A stretch of DNA of 64,000 nt from Branchiostoma floridae (taxonomy: Eukaryota > Chordata > Leptocardii > Amphioxiformes > Branchiostomatidae). The position numbers and the translations under genes were made by a program. The stretch is taken from NCBI RefSeq assembly GCF_000003815.2, contig NC_049990.1:14923875-14987874 (forward strand), written 5' to 3'. The notes beneath the pieces are model-generated. The model did not search any database. It was given only the letters and a program-made list of their open reading frames with translations, and was not told the DNA's origin. Shown here one piece after another: positions 42,446-55,494 of the stretch (positions are counted from its first letter, which is position 1; each line of letters starts with the position of its first letter).

Positions 42446-45089
42446 ATGTGTATTTTGATTTTGATTCTGATTTGAATTTGTTTTGATTGAGTTCATTTCC
42501 TTCAAGAATGCTTTACTTGAGTTGAGCCCAGGCCACAGGTATGGCATATTGAGTAATCATAAGCACCAGTACCAGACTTTGACTCTACCAATTTAGCAAT
42601 AGACAATCACAACTCAAAGGTTGACTCCTGTTGTTACTCTTTCTTTGCACTCATGTACTGAACTGACAGTAAACATGTATTCCATGACTCAGCTGTCTCG
42701 AACATGAGTGAAAAAGCAACAGTTCACTCTACAGATTCCTTCTGGAACAATACATCAAAGGCGTGCGTGAGGCACTGTGGTATTGTTGTGTGGACATTGC
42801 TGACAGGTACTGACTGTGCCCAGGGTTTTACCCACCAGCGCTCAACAGGGGGCCCGACCTTTGGCGACGCACCTCACCAAATGGCAGCGGTTGGGAGGTT
42901 ATAATTGAAATGCACCTTTTCCCGTCACGTTTGCAAACTGTTGAACTGAAGCGGAAAAAGTTGGAAACCAGGAAATATGAATCTGATGATTGTGACGTCC
43001 TGGGACTGGAAGAATAAGTCTCGTGGGTAAAGAAGTTTCTACCACAAGGAGAAAAAATTTCGGCAACAATTACTAGGAAGACGTCAAGGGCTTTCAAATT
43101 AAATATTTTCCCAGGGCGTGCCGCGTATCCGGCTGTCAGAATTAGCGTTTCCTTCATCCATCACGAGAAACGATGACAAAGGATCTATCTGTTCAGACTG
43201 AATCTCAGCTGCTTTAAAACCCTGTAGCAAATTTAAGTGTGGCCTTCAAGACAGTACATTGCCTTTCTTCGATTTTCCCACGTAATAACGATGAACAGGA
43301 CTGTACTAGATTGACTAACAATAGTAACGATTTGATAAGAAGGGTTACAATAATTAAAACTTTTGATATGAGTTGAACCTATTTGCTGATAATATAACAT
43401 CCATAATTAGTATTAACTTAATACAATGAAACTGACAAATCTAAGGTGAGTTACCGCATATGGGCCGTGTCATAAGACAAGGGATGTACTAAAAGGCATA
43501 CTTTACATCTTCTTCAATGTAGTACATATATCTCAAAACGAACTGCATTTTGAACCCTAAATTAGATATGAATTTATGCAGTTATATCTTTCCTTCAAGC
43601 CAAGCACAACCTACTAGATTAATGCAGTTAAGAATGCTAACAGAAATAGTTCTCATAGCAATGATATTGCCAATTTTTTAGCTTCAAATATTCCACATAT
43701 ATTTCACTGTGTCACAAAATCATTGTAAAGATCACTTAGTACTTTGTGACACATTAACAGTAATTATAACCCTGACAGAGACTTATAATATGAAACCTTG
43801 TCTGATAGTGAAATCCATCCAATTGGCACAATGAGGAACTAGAGCACAGTTGGTGTCAAGTTCTACTTCTAACATGCCAGCAAAGTCTTTGAAATGGTTT
43901 TAAGGGAACCAAAAGAATGGAGATTGAGAAAAAGAAGTGACATCTGCTAGCCGATTGTTTCCACATTTCAGTAGGTTTGTCTCGGCTCTGAAAATATCAC
44001 TTCTGCGTAAGGATCTGGGCAGTCTGTACAATAAAGTACAGTTATTGGCTGTATAAATCACAAGTTATAGCGTCCCAAAGGCAGGCCCAGTCATTTTACA
44101 AATCATCCCCATTGTGATTTTGTGGGGAGTCATTATGGGAGTGTTTACTGCAAGGTGGGAGCGGAAGCAACCCTCTGACCTACACATGTACGAATGTGGG
44201 GAACTTGGGACAGCGTATAAATCATTTCCGCAACTGACAACTAAGCGAAGGAATAATTCAAAATCTCCACCTTTTAGTATGATCTAAGTTTGTACAGTAT
44301 AGAACTTACCAGTGTTGGTTGTAAGGACTGTAGTAGACTAGGCTGGCAATAAAACAGAAGTCCACCTCAGGGCAGGCCTACACAGGTGAGTAGTCGGCGC
44401 TGCTACCTCTGTCTTCTCTGTAGCTCACAGCAGACTGCGCGCGCCGGTCGGGGCTGGGTGTATATGTAGTAATTGCTCGCATCGCCCGGAGAAATAGTTC
44501 CGATGTCTCTGATGTGGCGGCGATCATCCGACAAGCCCTCGGGTGATTTTACGCTCGGACGGTTCTGTAAACTCCCGAGTGTGGGCTAAGTCGGTGTCAA
44601 AAGCAGTGACTCCCACCACACATATCTCAAATGCCTCACTTCGGAGAAGTGTCTTCTCTAAGCTCAAGGTCTAAGTCAGGATGTGATGTCTTCACTCTTT
44701 TCAGGACTTTCCTAAATGGCCAGATCAGACATTTCAGGGTGTTATAATTAAGATAATCTTGGGCAATTAGTGACAATTATGGAGCTTTGGGTAATAGTTT
44801 TTCTTTTGTGAGTTTGCCGCCACCACACGACCAGACCCGGCCCATAAGTATCCCTGCCCTATATACAACATGTATGAAGTCCTCTACAGGAGCAGTCTTG
44901 CAATTCGATACCTCTGGTCCTCGTGGCAAAGAGATTTCTCCACACAGAGTTGTCGTAGGGGACTGTAGCCTTGCTTTTATTTCATAAACAGTCTAAACAG
45001 ACATTGTAGACACTGCAGCTGTAGAAGTAGTAGAGAACAAGAGAAAAGTCCAGGGATGGCACATGTAGATGGGTCGGACAGATAAAGTC

Positions 45090-45900
45090 GACGCATGACC
45101 GCAGGTTATCTTGTCTCAGACTGACCAAGGCTTTAGATGTGGTGATCATCGATCAATCACCTAAGACCACAGTCTCAGGGTTGATCTAACTTTTGGTATG
45201 AATGGTCTGAATCTGGCTCACGCTGGATTATGTGGGGGATTAGGCTGGATTTGCCGAATGATCCTTAGGAGGTGGATCCAATATTGATATCTCGTTCGAT
45301 GCCATGCCTGGGAAGTGTTCTCACAAAAATTTTATCACGGCATATATATAGGGGAATCTTTAAGTGTAGCAAAGCCATGTGGTAAGCAAGTTGCAGGTGA
45401 GCATTGTCTAGGGAAATCTTCCCCCTGGAGATTTTTACATTTATAGCCCTCAAAAACACTTTCCTGCATTTTGAGGGCCAAATTTAGTGAAATAAAGCCA
45501 ACATTTTGTATTTTCTATTTCTTGCAAAACAACAAAAAAGTCCTCTTTGCTTCTTGAAACATAGCATGGGGGCCCAAATCATGACATACATAATGTATTG
45601 ACCCAAGTCGCAGCATAAGGACCCAAATCACAGCATAGGGAATCCAAATCACAGAATAGGGGCGAACTAAAAGGCCTAGAGAGAACAATGCTGGTTGGAT
45701 CCAGATTCGCAAAGCCTGGTATGAACGGTCTGAATCTGGCTCGGGAGTGGTTGTGGGTGATGTTATTTAGGCTTAAGCTGAATCTGAAAAATCCACCTGG
45801 CAGGTGGATTTGCAGATCAAATTTTGATTAATCCCATACCATAAATCCAGATTTGTTTAGCTTGGCAAAACATCTGCATAAAATGCAGATTGTTGCCTTA
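45090..45900. repeat. Two related segments sharing GGTCTGAATCTGGCTC, and a short tandem array
   Basis: GGTATGAA(T/C)GGTCTGAATC occurs at about 45196 and 45718. Between them are three 20-24 bp repeats around AAATCACAGCATAGGG (about 45600-45662), and near 45.41-45.48 kb a fragment resembling the interior of 52487-52837. Confidence 0.5.
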
Positions 45901-46294
45901 AAGTAAAGGAGGCTTAGAATTAATTGGAGACTGTATATACATTGTAAAAAAGAAAAAAAAAACTACATAGGGTCCTGTTTTCTGCCCAGTTGTAATGTTA
46001 TTGTGTTTATTTAATGTTATGTCTCAAATCCATAAGCAGGTCCTGTTTGCTTTACATTGTGGGATGACACGCTTTTCTGTTTAGTCAACTTGTTGGCTTA
46101 TTTGATAGCAAATTTTAGCTATTCACTCTACCAGATATAATTATTTATATCCGCCTTTGTGCATCCGTATGCGATTCATCATTGTATTCTCTGCCGCGTG
46201 AATTAAAGTTTTTTCTGTATCTACAAATGATTAATCTAAGATTCTATCAATTCTTTTTCTTAAACATATTACTGTTTTTTGTTGGGTTTTCTTG

Positions 46295-46600
46295 GGATAG
46301 CAGGCTAAGGGTGTTTGGCCCAGAACCCAGAGGCTCTGGGTTTGAATCCCCTGACAATTTTTTTGCCACTGATGTTGTGTCCTTGGGAAAGTTAAACTTG
46401 ACACGACTTTTCCTCACTCCACCAAGATGTAAAATGGGTACCTGGCTTCGATTGGAGAGGTAAAACTACTAAAAGGCAGTGGAAGGAGAGGGATGGGCTC
46501 CACCTTCCAATACTGTACCCTCAATACAGTGTATAACAACCCACTACCCCTACGGTCTCAAAAATACTACAGGACTATCTCTTTGCCTTTTTAAAAAAAA
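46295..46600 (+). repeat. tRNA-derived SINE, near full length (second copy)
   Basis: GCTCTGGGTTTGAATCCCC, GTGTCCTTGGGAAAG, TTTCCTCACTCCACCAAG, TGGGTACCTGGCTTCG, GAAGGAGAGGGATGGGCTCC and TATAACAACCCACTACCCC, in the same order as 42156-42445. Confidence 0.82.
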
Positions 46601-48180
46601 AATTCTCATTTTATTTTGCTCTTATCTTTGAAGTGGCCACTCTTGTCTGGCCAGAGACTCCCTTCTGTCTATATCAGGTCTTCCTCACAATAGAGAACAA
46701 GACATCTTCGATCTCTACCATTGTTCAGGTGCTGTTTTAACATGTCGGCTTGGGGGTTAAGTGATGCTGTTATCTATAGTGAGCTGATATCTACATTACT
46801 TCTAGTCTGCCGAGTTTGCCTTAGACTTAGAGTGTGTGGTCCAGTTTTCTTACCACAATTTCAATAATTAGTTTATTGCAAATTCTTGCCCGTGGGTTTA
46901 AATTGCAGGTAACATGAAAGGTACAATGTATGAACAGTATAAAAACAATATAGCAAACGTCTACTTTAGTCTAAAAGGTAGCTCTAGAGTCTGGGTTACT
47001 GGTTCTACTTCTTTTACGAAGACGAGGAAATTTCAGTACACCTGTGAAATACCTGTTGAAAGTTATAACTAGTATACAGCTCTTCAGCTTTGTCCATTTT
47101 TCAAGAGTTTAAAGGCAGGAGGAGGTCCTTTACATGGTTATTTACAAATTGAATTGATTCTTTCTGTTTTCTTGAATCATAACATGCTAGGTCAGAGGTA
47201 TTCCATTTGATATTATCATGTCCTGTTCATATATCTGCCTACGTTGGCCAATTTATTTACAACTCATTGCAAAAACGAGATAATGCTTTATGATACTCAC
47301 TAGATTGTTTATACTGTTATATTATATTACATTAGTTGTTAGTTATTTGTATTAGTATATAGTTGTTTACATTGCCATACATTGTAACTGTTACAATTGT
47401 TGCGCAATAAAGTTATAAAGTTATAAAGTAAAGTATAAAAAAATGTAAATCCGATAAATCTTCGATCAGTTCACATCCAATGATCATGCAGTCCATAGCC
47501 ACTTGTTGCAACTCGTTTCTGAAAGTTGCAACTCAAGGTGTCGTTCTCAAGTTTGGTGTTCCACAGTATCATACAGACCATTCGTAAATATAGTTAGTTT
47601 ATTATAATTAATAATATATTGGACTAGCTTTGTTGTGTTTCAACTTTTTATTCAACTAGTGATTCAGAAACGCTGTTGCAACCAGGATGACCATAATTAT
47701 ATAAAACACAGGAAAAGATCAGTTCCTCAAGAAAAATCGTACACATAGTATGCTTTTAATGCTCAAAATACATGTGTAGAACTTTACTTGATTCAGAAAT
47801 GTTGTTAGCCGAGTCAATGTCAAAGAGAGAAAATTTCACGGTCAAGGGTAAAAAGTTGGAAAAAAACCCCTCAAACCTCACCATGTTCAGAAAATCCTGG
47901 TACAATGGGGTGGTCAAATTTTTGTCTGAGTGGCTTGATTAAAAGTAATTCGGGAAGAGTCAGAACTTGCTTAATATTTTCCTGATGCTTTTAACAGAAA
48001 TGTGCCTTAGAATGTTAGATTTTATTTAGTTTCATGTCTTAAATGTCATATATGCATAATCCTGAACTAACTTGTGTCTTTTAACACCGGTGTGTTTTCT
48101 AACACTAAGAGGTGTAGATCCTGATTGTTTGTTAAATCCTATAATTGCTCTGCCCCGTCGTTAACAGTACAGGACACACC
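46601..48180. other. AT-rich non-coding stretch
   Basis: No exon found. AATAAAGTTATAAAGTTATAAAGT at 47407-47430 resembles the short-repeat tail of a non-LTR element. Confidence 0.4.
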
Positions 48181-48543
48181 TTTGTGACTTTTTGCCCCGA
48201 CCATGTCCCAGTTCGGCTAGTCCTGGCACGTTAGCCTGGCTCCAGCGTGGGCAGACATGCTGTAATTAATGCGTAGAGCCGCGTCTGTACCACACATTAT
48301 CCTGTCAGGGACGTCCCACCTAAATAACGTGACACAAGCCAGGTAGGCGACTTCGGCTCCGCCGTTTCTACAGAGCGCATTAGTCCAGTATGTTTTAATT
48401 TGCAGTATCTGCCCAATTACGGTGCCTACATGAAGATGGCGTGATCACACAGGTGATAGCGGCGAGATTTAGACACTGATAGCATCTTAGAAATAAGTGT
48501 CTGTGGGGGGATTTTGACTGCTCAATGTGTGTTTACACACTGA

Positions 48544-48936
48544 GGCCACACCAATTTTATTTGTTGTTTCTCGGATTTATTCAGGAAAAAATTGGGTCGG
48601 TCGGTCAAAATTTTTTTTTTTTCAAAAAGTCGGGGGTAGGAGAGATGGGACAGGAAAACCAAAACTTTCAACATAATAGGGGTCCCTCACCAGGTAGCAA
48701 AGTCCAAACTTTGAAGAAAAATGATAAGTGTACCGTCCAAAATAGGTATGTACAGCTACTGGAATTTGAGTGCCATAGTTAATTTGAGAAAGGAGAGGCA
48801 GTGAAATTTTGTCAACTGTTGACAATAATGCAGTCTCAAGTTGCATCTGAATCCGTTAACACTAGGTGTGGCCATCAATTTGAAAAGTTTTTTTTTTTCA
48901 AGAATCCGAGAAACAACAAATAGAATTTGTATAGCC
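48544..48936. mobile_element. PIF/Harbinger-like MITE, GGCCACACCAATTT family (copy 1)
   Basis: Left GGCCACACCAATTTTATTTG...CTCGGATT; the right end complements it through AATCCGAGAAACAACAAAT and then degenerates. It is flanked on both sides by TGA (48541-48543 and 48937-48939). Length 393 bp. Confidence 0.8.
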
Positions 48937-49432
48937 TGAGAGGCCTAGAATGTATTTTCAAAGTTGAATTATAATGTTAAAAATGATTGGTTGCAAGATG
49001 GCTGTTGAGACTGGTACTGGTGACAAAAGTAAAAAGTTTTAAAGAATTAGTTTAAATGTGCTTGAAATACTTTGTTTATGAAGCCAGAATACTAACACTA
49101 ATTTATAATAGGGAGTCCAAACTTATTGGTGAGTTGCGGTAAGTGACTATTGTAGGGGGGTCTGGGCGCATCCACCTTCCATGGTGCAGAGTTTTTCATG
49201 ATTTTGAATTAAAACAGCGCAATTCTAAGGTATCCAAAGAGGCAAGAATACTGTTACAGATGTCACAGTAGAAGACTGTGACCACAGATCACCTGGTAGC
49301 ATCCCTGGTCAATCAGAATTTCATGCTTCTCAGAGGATTTTCTCCCCAGTATAGGGCGTCCAGGGGGATCAAAATTCTAAGAAAAGTGCGTCTAGATGAG
49401 GCGTTGACGCATGCCTGGCTAAAAGCCTGGTA

Positions 49433-49800
49433 ATGATATATTTATAATGTTTACTTAATGACCCGGTTCAAAAACCAAGTACATTTTCCAGGCGCAAAGT
49501 AATGATATAGCTAGTCTAATTATGTTAATGACCAGTGGTCCAAAAACCAAGTAGATTTTACTGCCGCACAATAATGATATAGCTAGTCTAATTATGTTTA
49601 CTTAATGACCTGGTTCAAAAACCAAGTACAGTACATTTTCCTGGCGCAAAGTAATGATATAGCTAGTCTAATTATGTTAATAACCTGGTCCAAAAACCAA
49701 GTAGATTTTACTGGACAGGTGCACAATAATGATATAGCTAGTGTAATTAATATGTTAATGACCTGGTCCAAAAACCAAGTAGATTTTACTGATATATAAT
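49433..49800 (+). repeat. Tandem repeat of about 70-80 bp in five copies with alternating subtypes
   Basis: Units start at AATGATATA (about 49433, 49500, 49571, 49652, 49727) and contain AAAAACCAAGTA. Type A (TTTACTTAATGACC, then GGCGCAAAGT) is units 1 and 3; type B (GTTAATGACC, AAGTAGATTTTACTG) is units 2, 4 and 5. Confidence 0.88.
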
Positions 49801-51486
49801 ACTAAGGTGAGCCTAATGGTGGGAGTAGCGACAAAAGGAAAACATGCTGCATTTTAGTTACCATGAGTTTCTAATAAGGTATGTAACATTGACTTAAGTT
49901 TGTACGCTGTAATATAGACTATAATAAATTCTTTCCTTTTGCACAATTTCTACCTTGTGTGACATTATATAGTGTTGACAATTCTTGTGAACTTAATACC
50001 TGAATACGGGTACTTTTAGCAACCCTTAATTCATCCGGAGAGAGCGAAGTAATAAGTTTAAATTTGTTTTCTGTCGACATGTCAGCCTGCGATTTTTATT
50101 TGCTTTGTTGCCATTGTTGTTTATGGGATTGAAGGGACATGAAGAGACATGAGGATGAAGTCTGCCATCTCTCACTTGCTCCCTTTTGTTGCAGTGACTG
50201 TCGTATTTTTGGATGTATAGGAGAAAAGATTTTGCTTTTGCCGTGAAGGTAATGTTTTTGGTAGCATTTATATAGTTACTATGTACTTTGTGGTTCATTA
50301 GCACAACTCAAGAAACTATGTATCATTGTGGTTAGATCATGTTCTATCAAAGAAATGCTTAGATTTTGGGCCTCTTGACAGCTTTCCTTAGTTGGTACTG
50401 CAGCAGAGCATCCAATCTTGATCTTGCCTTTAAAAGATGCATAGTTATGGTAAAACAAAGGATTAAAGCTACTTGTAACCCTGGTTCGTATCAAAGGGGC
50501 ATTCCACTCCAGAAGGGGGTGGTGTTTTCCAATAGATAATGTGTCAATGAATACATAATCAGCCAAATTTGGTGGGTTTCGCCTTGGGATGAATTGTGCG
50601 ATGGGTGTCTTGTAAAACAATATGACACTCACTAAACCCATGCAGACCCTACCCATACATTCCCTATACGCATAGACATTTGTTTATCGTGCATATTTTC
50701 GAAATAAATGAGGATCGCTAAGCACACCGAGAAGGCAAATTGCTCATAAGATAGCAAAGAACACAATAACAAAACGAGATTTCTTAGCAATCCTGAAATT
50801 AGTTTTGTAACCTTACTGAAATTAGTTTTGTAACCTTACCGAAAATTTATGCATTGTATTGAGCCATAGGATTAATTCAATCAGAGGACTGAATGCTTTT
50901 GAGGCTCGTGGAGCAACTGCATACTTTATCGTATAATGTGAAGTAGTATGCATTTATTAATTCCTAAAATTAATATCTATTGGAAAATAACACTTTGATG
51001 TGGAGTTGAATGCCCCTTTAAAAGATGCATAGGGTAAAACAGATTACATCTACTTGTAATCCTGGTTCATATTAAAGCCACATACACCTTGACCTTGACC
51101 TGACCTTTCTGAGATGTTGCAATGTCCGACATGAGTTATGCTGACATGCTCACACCTGTGGCTTACACATTCACACCTGTGGGCGACTCCCTCACCTGAC
51201 AAATTAGTGCCTTCCGGACCTGGGCACCTCACAAGTTATGACCGGTCAGAATGAAGGCAACGTCTGTTCTTGTGAAGCCACCCAGTTAATTGTATTATCC
51301 CATGGACAGAGTTGTTTTTGTTGGTGACAACTTCTTTTTTTTTTATACCAGATAACTTTCTTGATGATGTAGAAAGTCCAGAGTCCAGACTTGTTTTTTT
51401 TTCATTGGCTCACAGTGCAATTTTTTTGCAAATTTCAACAATGATTTTACTAATAATTTGCACAAAGATGTATTTTTTTCAGGTTG

Positions 51487-51810
51487 TTGTTTGTTAGTTT
51501 GTATTGTATACCTGGTAAACTGCCTTATGACATAACACACCAGGATTGTATATTGAAGAGAATAAGTATCCACTCACACTGAGAGGGTCCTTTTTGACAT
51601 GTGTGGTGGGTTCTTTAACATGCCGGTGTGGCCGTCCTCAAACACAGGACCTCCATTTAATGTCCTATACAGTTAGGTAGTCATTTTCACCTGAGTGAAG
51701 TGACCAAATTCACCTTTCCCAAGGGCACAATATCTGGGGACCCAAACCCAGGACATCTGGGCTTTGAGCCAATTGTTACCCTGTTCAACCCCAGGTTGTT
51801 GTCGCAAGCA
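51487..51810. repeat. Interspersed repeat (CTGCCTTATGACATAACACACC), followed by a SINE-like end in minus orientation
   Basis: The first part matches 16345-16500 (AACACACCAGG, TCCACTCACAC). The last part, CCCAAGGGCACAATATCTGG with CCCAAACCCAGGAC, is the complement of the SINE head signature GTCCTGGGTTTGAA...TTGTGCCCTTGGG. Confidence 0.6.
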
Positions 51811-52486
51811 CAAATTGCAGTAAGACCTAAAAACTTAAGGCAACATTTTTGTGAAAATGCAGAATGTTTTCTCTGTAGCCTTTTTTGGTGCTTAAATCAC
51901 ACAAAATATATGAATTTGGGTGAGTCCAATTTTTGTGTTGGATGTTACAGTTAAACTAGTTCAAGAATGTCTTCCACCAAAACAGATGAACTTTCAAGTT
52001 AACTATAATATGTCTTTAAGCTCACAATTAAGAATTATGTGCAATTATTAAAAAAGATTGCTCATATTGCTATTAATATACAGCTAAAATCCTAACAAAG
52101 TTTTTAGCTGTGATTGGCTCCTGAGAGAAGAACTTCAAGAAGAAACAGAAAGAACGCACCAGCAAAAACAATATGTTTTCCTCACCATAAAGAACGTAAA
52201 GATGAGAAACTTTTTTTTGTATGTACTAGTACCAATGCCACTGTAAAAAACAACTTTCCGACCCACAGTAACTGTTATGATGATTATTATCAGTATACCT
52301 AGGTCATCCCCTGTCACTAGGAACATGTAGCCACTTATTTTGTCTACAAAAGTGTTGAATCCTGGATCAATCCTACAACCCACACAACAGGATAACGTTG
52401 TTGTTTCACTTGTTGATGGTATGCCACCCAAAATATTAACACTGACGTACGGGCTTACCACCCAAAAGTTGGAGTTAACATCCAGA

Positions 52487-52837
52487 CCAGGGTTGTAGCC
52501 AGCCTAAAATCATTTTCCGTCCCCTCGATTTTGAATCCTGTCGAGCGGCCAAGGTGCAACATTCCTACGGGGGTCCAGGAGCATGCTCCCCTGGAAAATT
52601 TTGAAACTTAGACCCTCTGAAATGCTATTGCCTTCATTTTGAGGTCCAACCTTTGCTGGTAGACTAAGTGGTTCAACGGCATCTGTTTTCATGAAAAATT
52701 ACACAAGAGAGACAGTTTCATTTTATATTTACACATCGAATTTTGTCCGTCACGGGACGGAATGATCAAAAAATTTTTACGTCCCCAGCTGCAAAATTCC
52801 TTCAAAGGATGGAAGGACGGGTGCTGGCTACATCCCT
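52487..52837. mobile_element. MITE, AGGG(A/T)TGTAGCCAGC family
   Basis: ACCAGGGTTGTAGCCAGCCT with TTTTCCGTCC at the left; GGACGGGTGCTGGCTACATCCCT at the right in inverted orientation. About 350 bp, no coding capacity. Confidence 0.85.
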
Positions 52838-52842
52838 CTATC

Positions 52843-53133
52843 CAGGGTTGAACAAGTCCAACAGAAATTGCTGATGTCCTACATCACTTGCCCATAAAAT
52901 AATTTTTATCCTCATTACTATTTCACAGTCATTGTATCGAGCATTAACCAGGTCAACATATATTAGACAAATATAGCCAATGATAAAGGATGGAAGTGAA
53001 AATACATAATTGCTTTAGAAAAATTTCATTTAAATCCTGGGCAAGTAAAAGGTAATGTTCAGGCTAGTATTGTAAGTCTTTTATGTTCTTGCCAAATAGG
53101 TCGAGTGAATTTTAGAAAACTTGTCCAACCCTG
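52843..53133. mobile_element. MITE, CAGGGTTG(A/G)ACAAGT family
   Basis: CAGGGTTGAACAAGTCCAAC at the left, ACTTGTCCAACCCTG at the right. The interior ATGTCCTACATCACTTGCCC is shared with a diverged piece at 40225-40280. It lies five bases from the previous MITE. Confidence 0.8.
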
Positions 53134-54117
53134 ACATCATTTTTCAACTGATACAGACTATCTCATCCTTTATGTTGCCATCTCCAAATATCCCATCTGG
53201 CTTAAAATGTGCAACTTTTCTGACTAAAGGTTTCCTATTTCAATAGCAAACTGAGTATCAATGTAAGAAATTCTAATTTCTTGACTTTTGTTGGAAACAG
53301 TAGAAGCATGTGCACATTTAGAACTAAAACGTGCATTAAAATGTATGGAGATTACAGTTAGTTAACCTGAAAATGTAGACTAGTACATACTGCATACTGT
53401 AGACTGTATTCAATGTGTTTAGACCATCTACATTGTATTACACAGGTCATCCTTTGAACCCCAAAATCTTTAGTTGGCTGGACAAATAGAATCGTTATAA
53501 TCGCTGAGAAAATTTTTGAGAAAGGGTTTTGGATAATGAAATTGAATGAAACAAAATAGTTACGGTTGATTGAGAAAAAGAACCAATTTGACCCATTATA
53601 CATGAAATTGTTATAATATTAATAGAGAAACTAGCAGAGATTATTACTGCAAACAGAGAAAAACACTAGCCTATTGATTTAAAGACAGAGCATTGTGTCC
53701 CCATATCCAGACATGCTAGACTGAGTGTTACAGTTGAACGGATATTGGGATACTGTGCTGACATTTGTTAACCAGCTTAAGCTGAAGTCAACCTCAAAGT
53801 AACACTTCTCCCTTCCACAATTAAATAGCTGGAAGCAGTAATCAGTCGGAAGAACCATACATCACAATTGTCATATTGGACAACCCTTCCTTTCTTCTCT
53901 CGTTAACTCACGGGTCAGGGAATCATTTAAGAGATACCGTACATCCCCTGTTCTTTGTCACGGAACTTTTCTTCTCGGTCGACAAGGTCAGCCTGGTATA
54001 AAGGTATGAGCAATTGTTGCGAGTCACAGAGCCTGGGGAAAAACACCTTTAAGTAAATTTTGAACGTCAACATGTTGATTTTGATTATAAAGTGATTTTG
54101 GGATTTTGTTTGGAAAT

Positions 54118-54152
54118 CATTTGTTTGTTAGTTTGTTTGTTTGTTTGTTAGA
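54118..54152 (+). repeat. (TTTG)n microsatellite
   Basis: About eight TTTG units with one interruption. Confidence 0.95.
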
Positions 54153-54412
54153 GCCTTTGTTGAGCCCTGCAAGCCGCTTTTCATTGAGGTCAAGAGGCAA
54201 GGTTCAGACATTTAAGTACTGTATAACAGACTACTATTCACAATTTGTTTGAAGTCCTTATATATGAGTCTGCTAAAGTTAGACTTACTCACACTGAAAC
54301 ATTTTTTGTTTTGTTTTTCTGAGACTGAATGAAGCTCAAACTGTACTCTTGTTATACATGTATATAGGAAGGGTTGTACATGTTGTAAAAATATTTTTTT
54401 TTTCATTTCTTA

Positions 54413-54776
54413 GGCCACACCAATTTAATTTCTTGGTTCACGGATTCGCTCGCTCCTATTTTTTGGAAAAAAAAAAAAAATAAATTACCACTCAGCAAAT
54501 TTTCACCATTAATGAAACCATTCACCAACTTTCTCGTGAAGCAAATTGGCCTTTATATTATAAGCTCCTTAAAGTGTGGGTACAGGTGCGGTTACTGTAC
54601 AATAATAGTGTTTTTGTACTTTTTTCAAGCTGAAAACTTTTTTTCTTTATGTTTTGGATTAGCTGTTACCTTTACCCCAACCATTTTACAAGTTTTATTT
54701 TTATTTTTATTTCGCCCTATCGCTCCATATTTTTTATGAAAAAATCCGTGAACCAAGAAATTAAATTGGTGTGGCC
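54413..54776. mobile_element. PIF/Harbinger-like MITE, GGCCACACCAATTT family (copy 2)
   Basis: GGCCACACCAATTTAATTTC...GGTTCACGGATT at the left and its exact complement at the right (arms about 34 bases). TTA target-site duplications at 54410-54412 and 54777-54779. 364 bp. The open frame inside (54512-54739) is Phe/Leu-rich and not accepted as a gene. Confidence 0.93.
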
Positions 54777-55306
54777 TTACTTCTTCCATATAAACCGGTA
54801 ACCCCTTTGTCCATCTACGTCACATTTCATTGACTACGTACCATGACCACTTACATGTATTGTAACACCAAAGGTTGGTTGATGCCAAATTACTTGGCAC
54901 AAGTTGTTAAACAACATGTCAAAGGTCACAGAAAAAGGCTGTCTGTCGTACTGACAGTGTTGTGGGTAATGAAACCTTTCATGATTGTCACTGCTGACAA
55001 GAACATTAAGGTATTCTAATACTAGACACTTGACACTTTGAGGATTGAAAAATGACCTCGATTAAAGCTAGGCAGTCCCATGTATTAAGTAGACTTTCAG
55101 AATGTTTTTAAGCCTTAAAAGTCAAAGTTCTGCATATTTTATTTATGAATCCATCAAAGAACCTTTTTAAGTACACACTTATTGAGAAGAGAAGGGGTCA
55201 GAATTATCCTTGCCCCAAAAGTTCCTTTAGTTGAGCCACATTGAACTATTTACCTAATATTTTTAAAAAGCATTTGATGTTTTGTCTGTCTGAGATTGGT
55301 TGCTTA

Positions 55307-55494
55307 TACCCCCCTCACATTAGGCGCGATTCGATCGGACGACGAGTCTGCGAGCTCTAATTTACGAGGAGGCATGACCCTGATGCCGACGAAGAAATTG
55401 CAGAGTTCCCCCTTCCCGGCGTGGATTAGAGTTCGGAGACGGGACGTCCTAGCGATTGTCGTCCGATCGAATCGCGCCTAATGTGAGGGGGGTA
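55307..55494. mobile_element. PIF/Harbinger-like MITE, TACCCCCCTCACATTAGG family
   Basis: The element is 188 bp with near-perfect arms of about 36 bases (TACCCCCCTCACATTAGGCG...GATCGGACGA and complement), flanked by TTA at 55304-55306 and 55495-55497. The GC-rich interior differs sharply from the flanks. Confidence 0.93.

Noticed and set aside
48394-48440. Exon-like acceptor followed by a short frame (YLPNYGAYMK)
   Set aside because: Stops after 12 codons and does not match the expected NT5DC continuation.
52135-52461. 108-codon minus-strand frame
   Set aside because: Low-complexity hydrophobic translation of AT-rich DNA, no splice sites or family motif.
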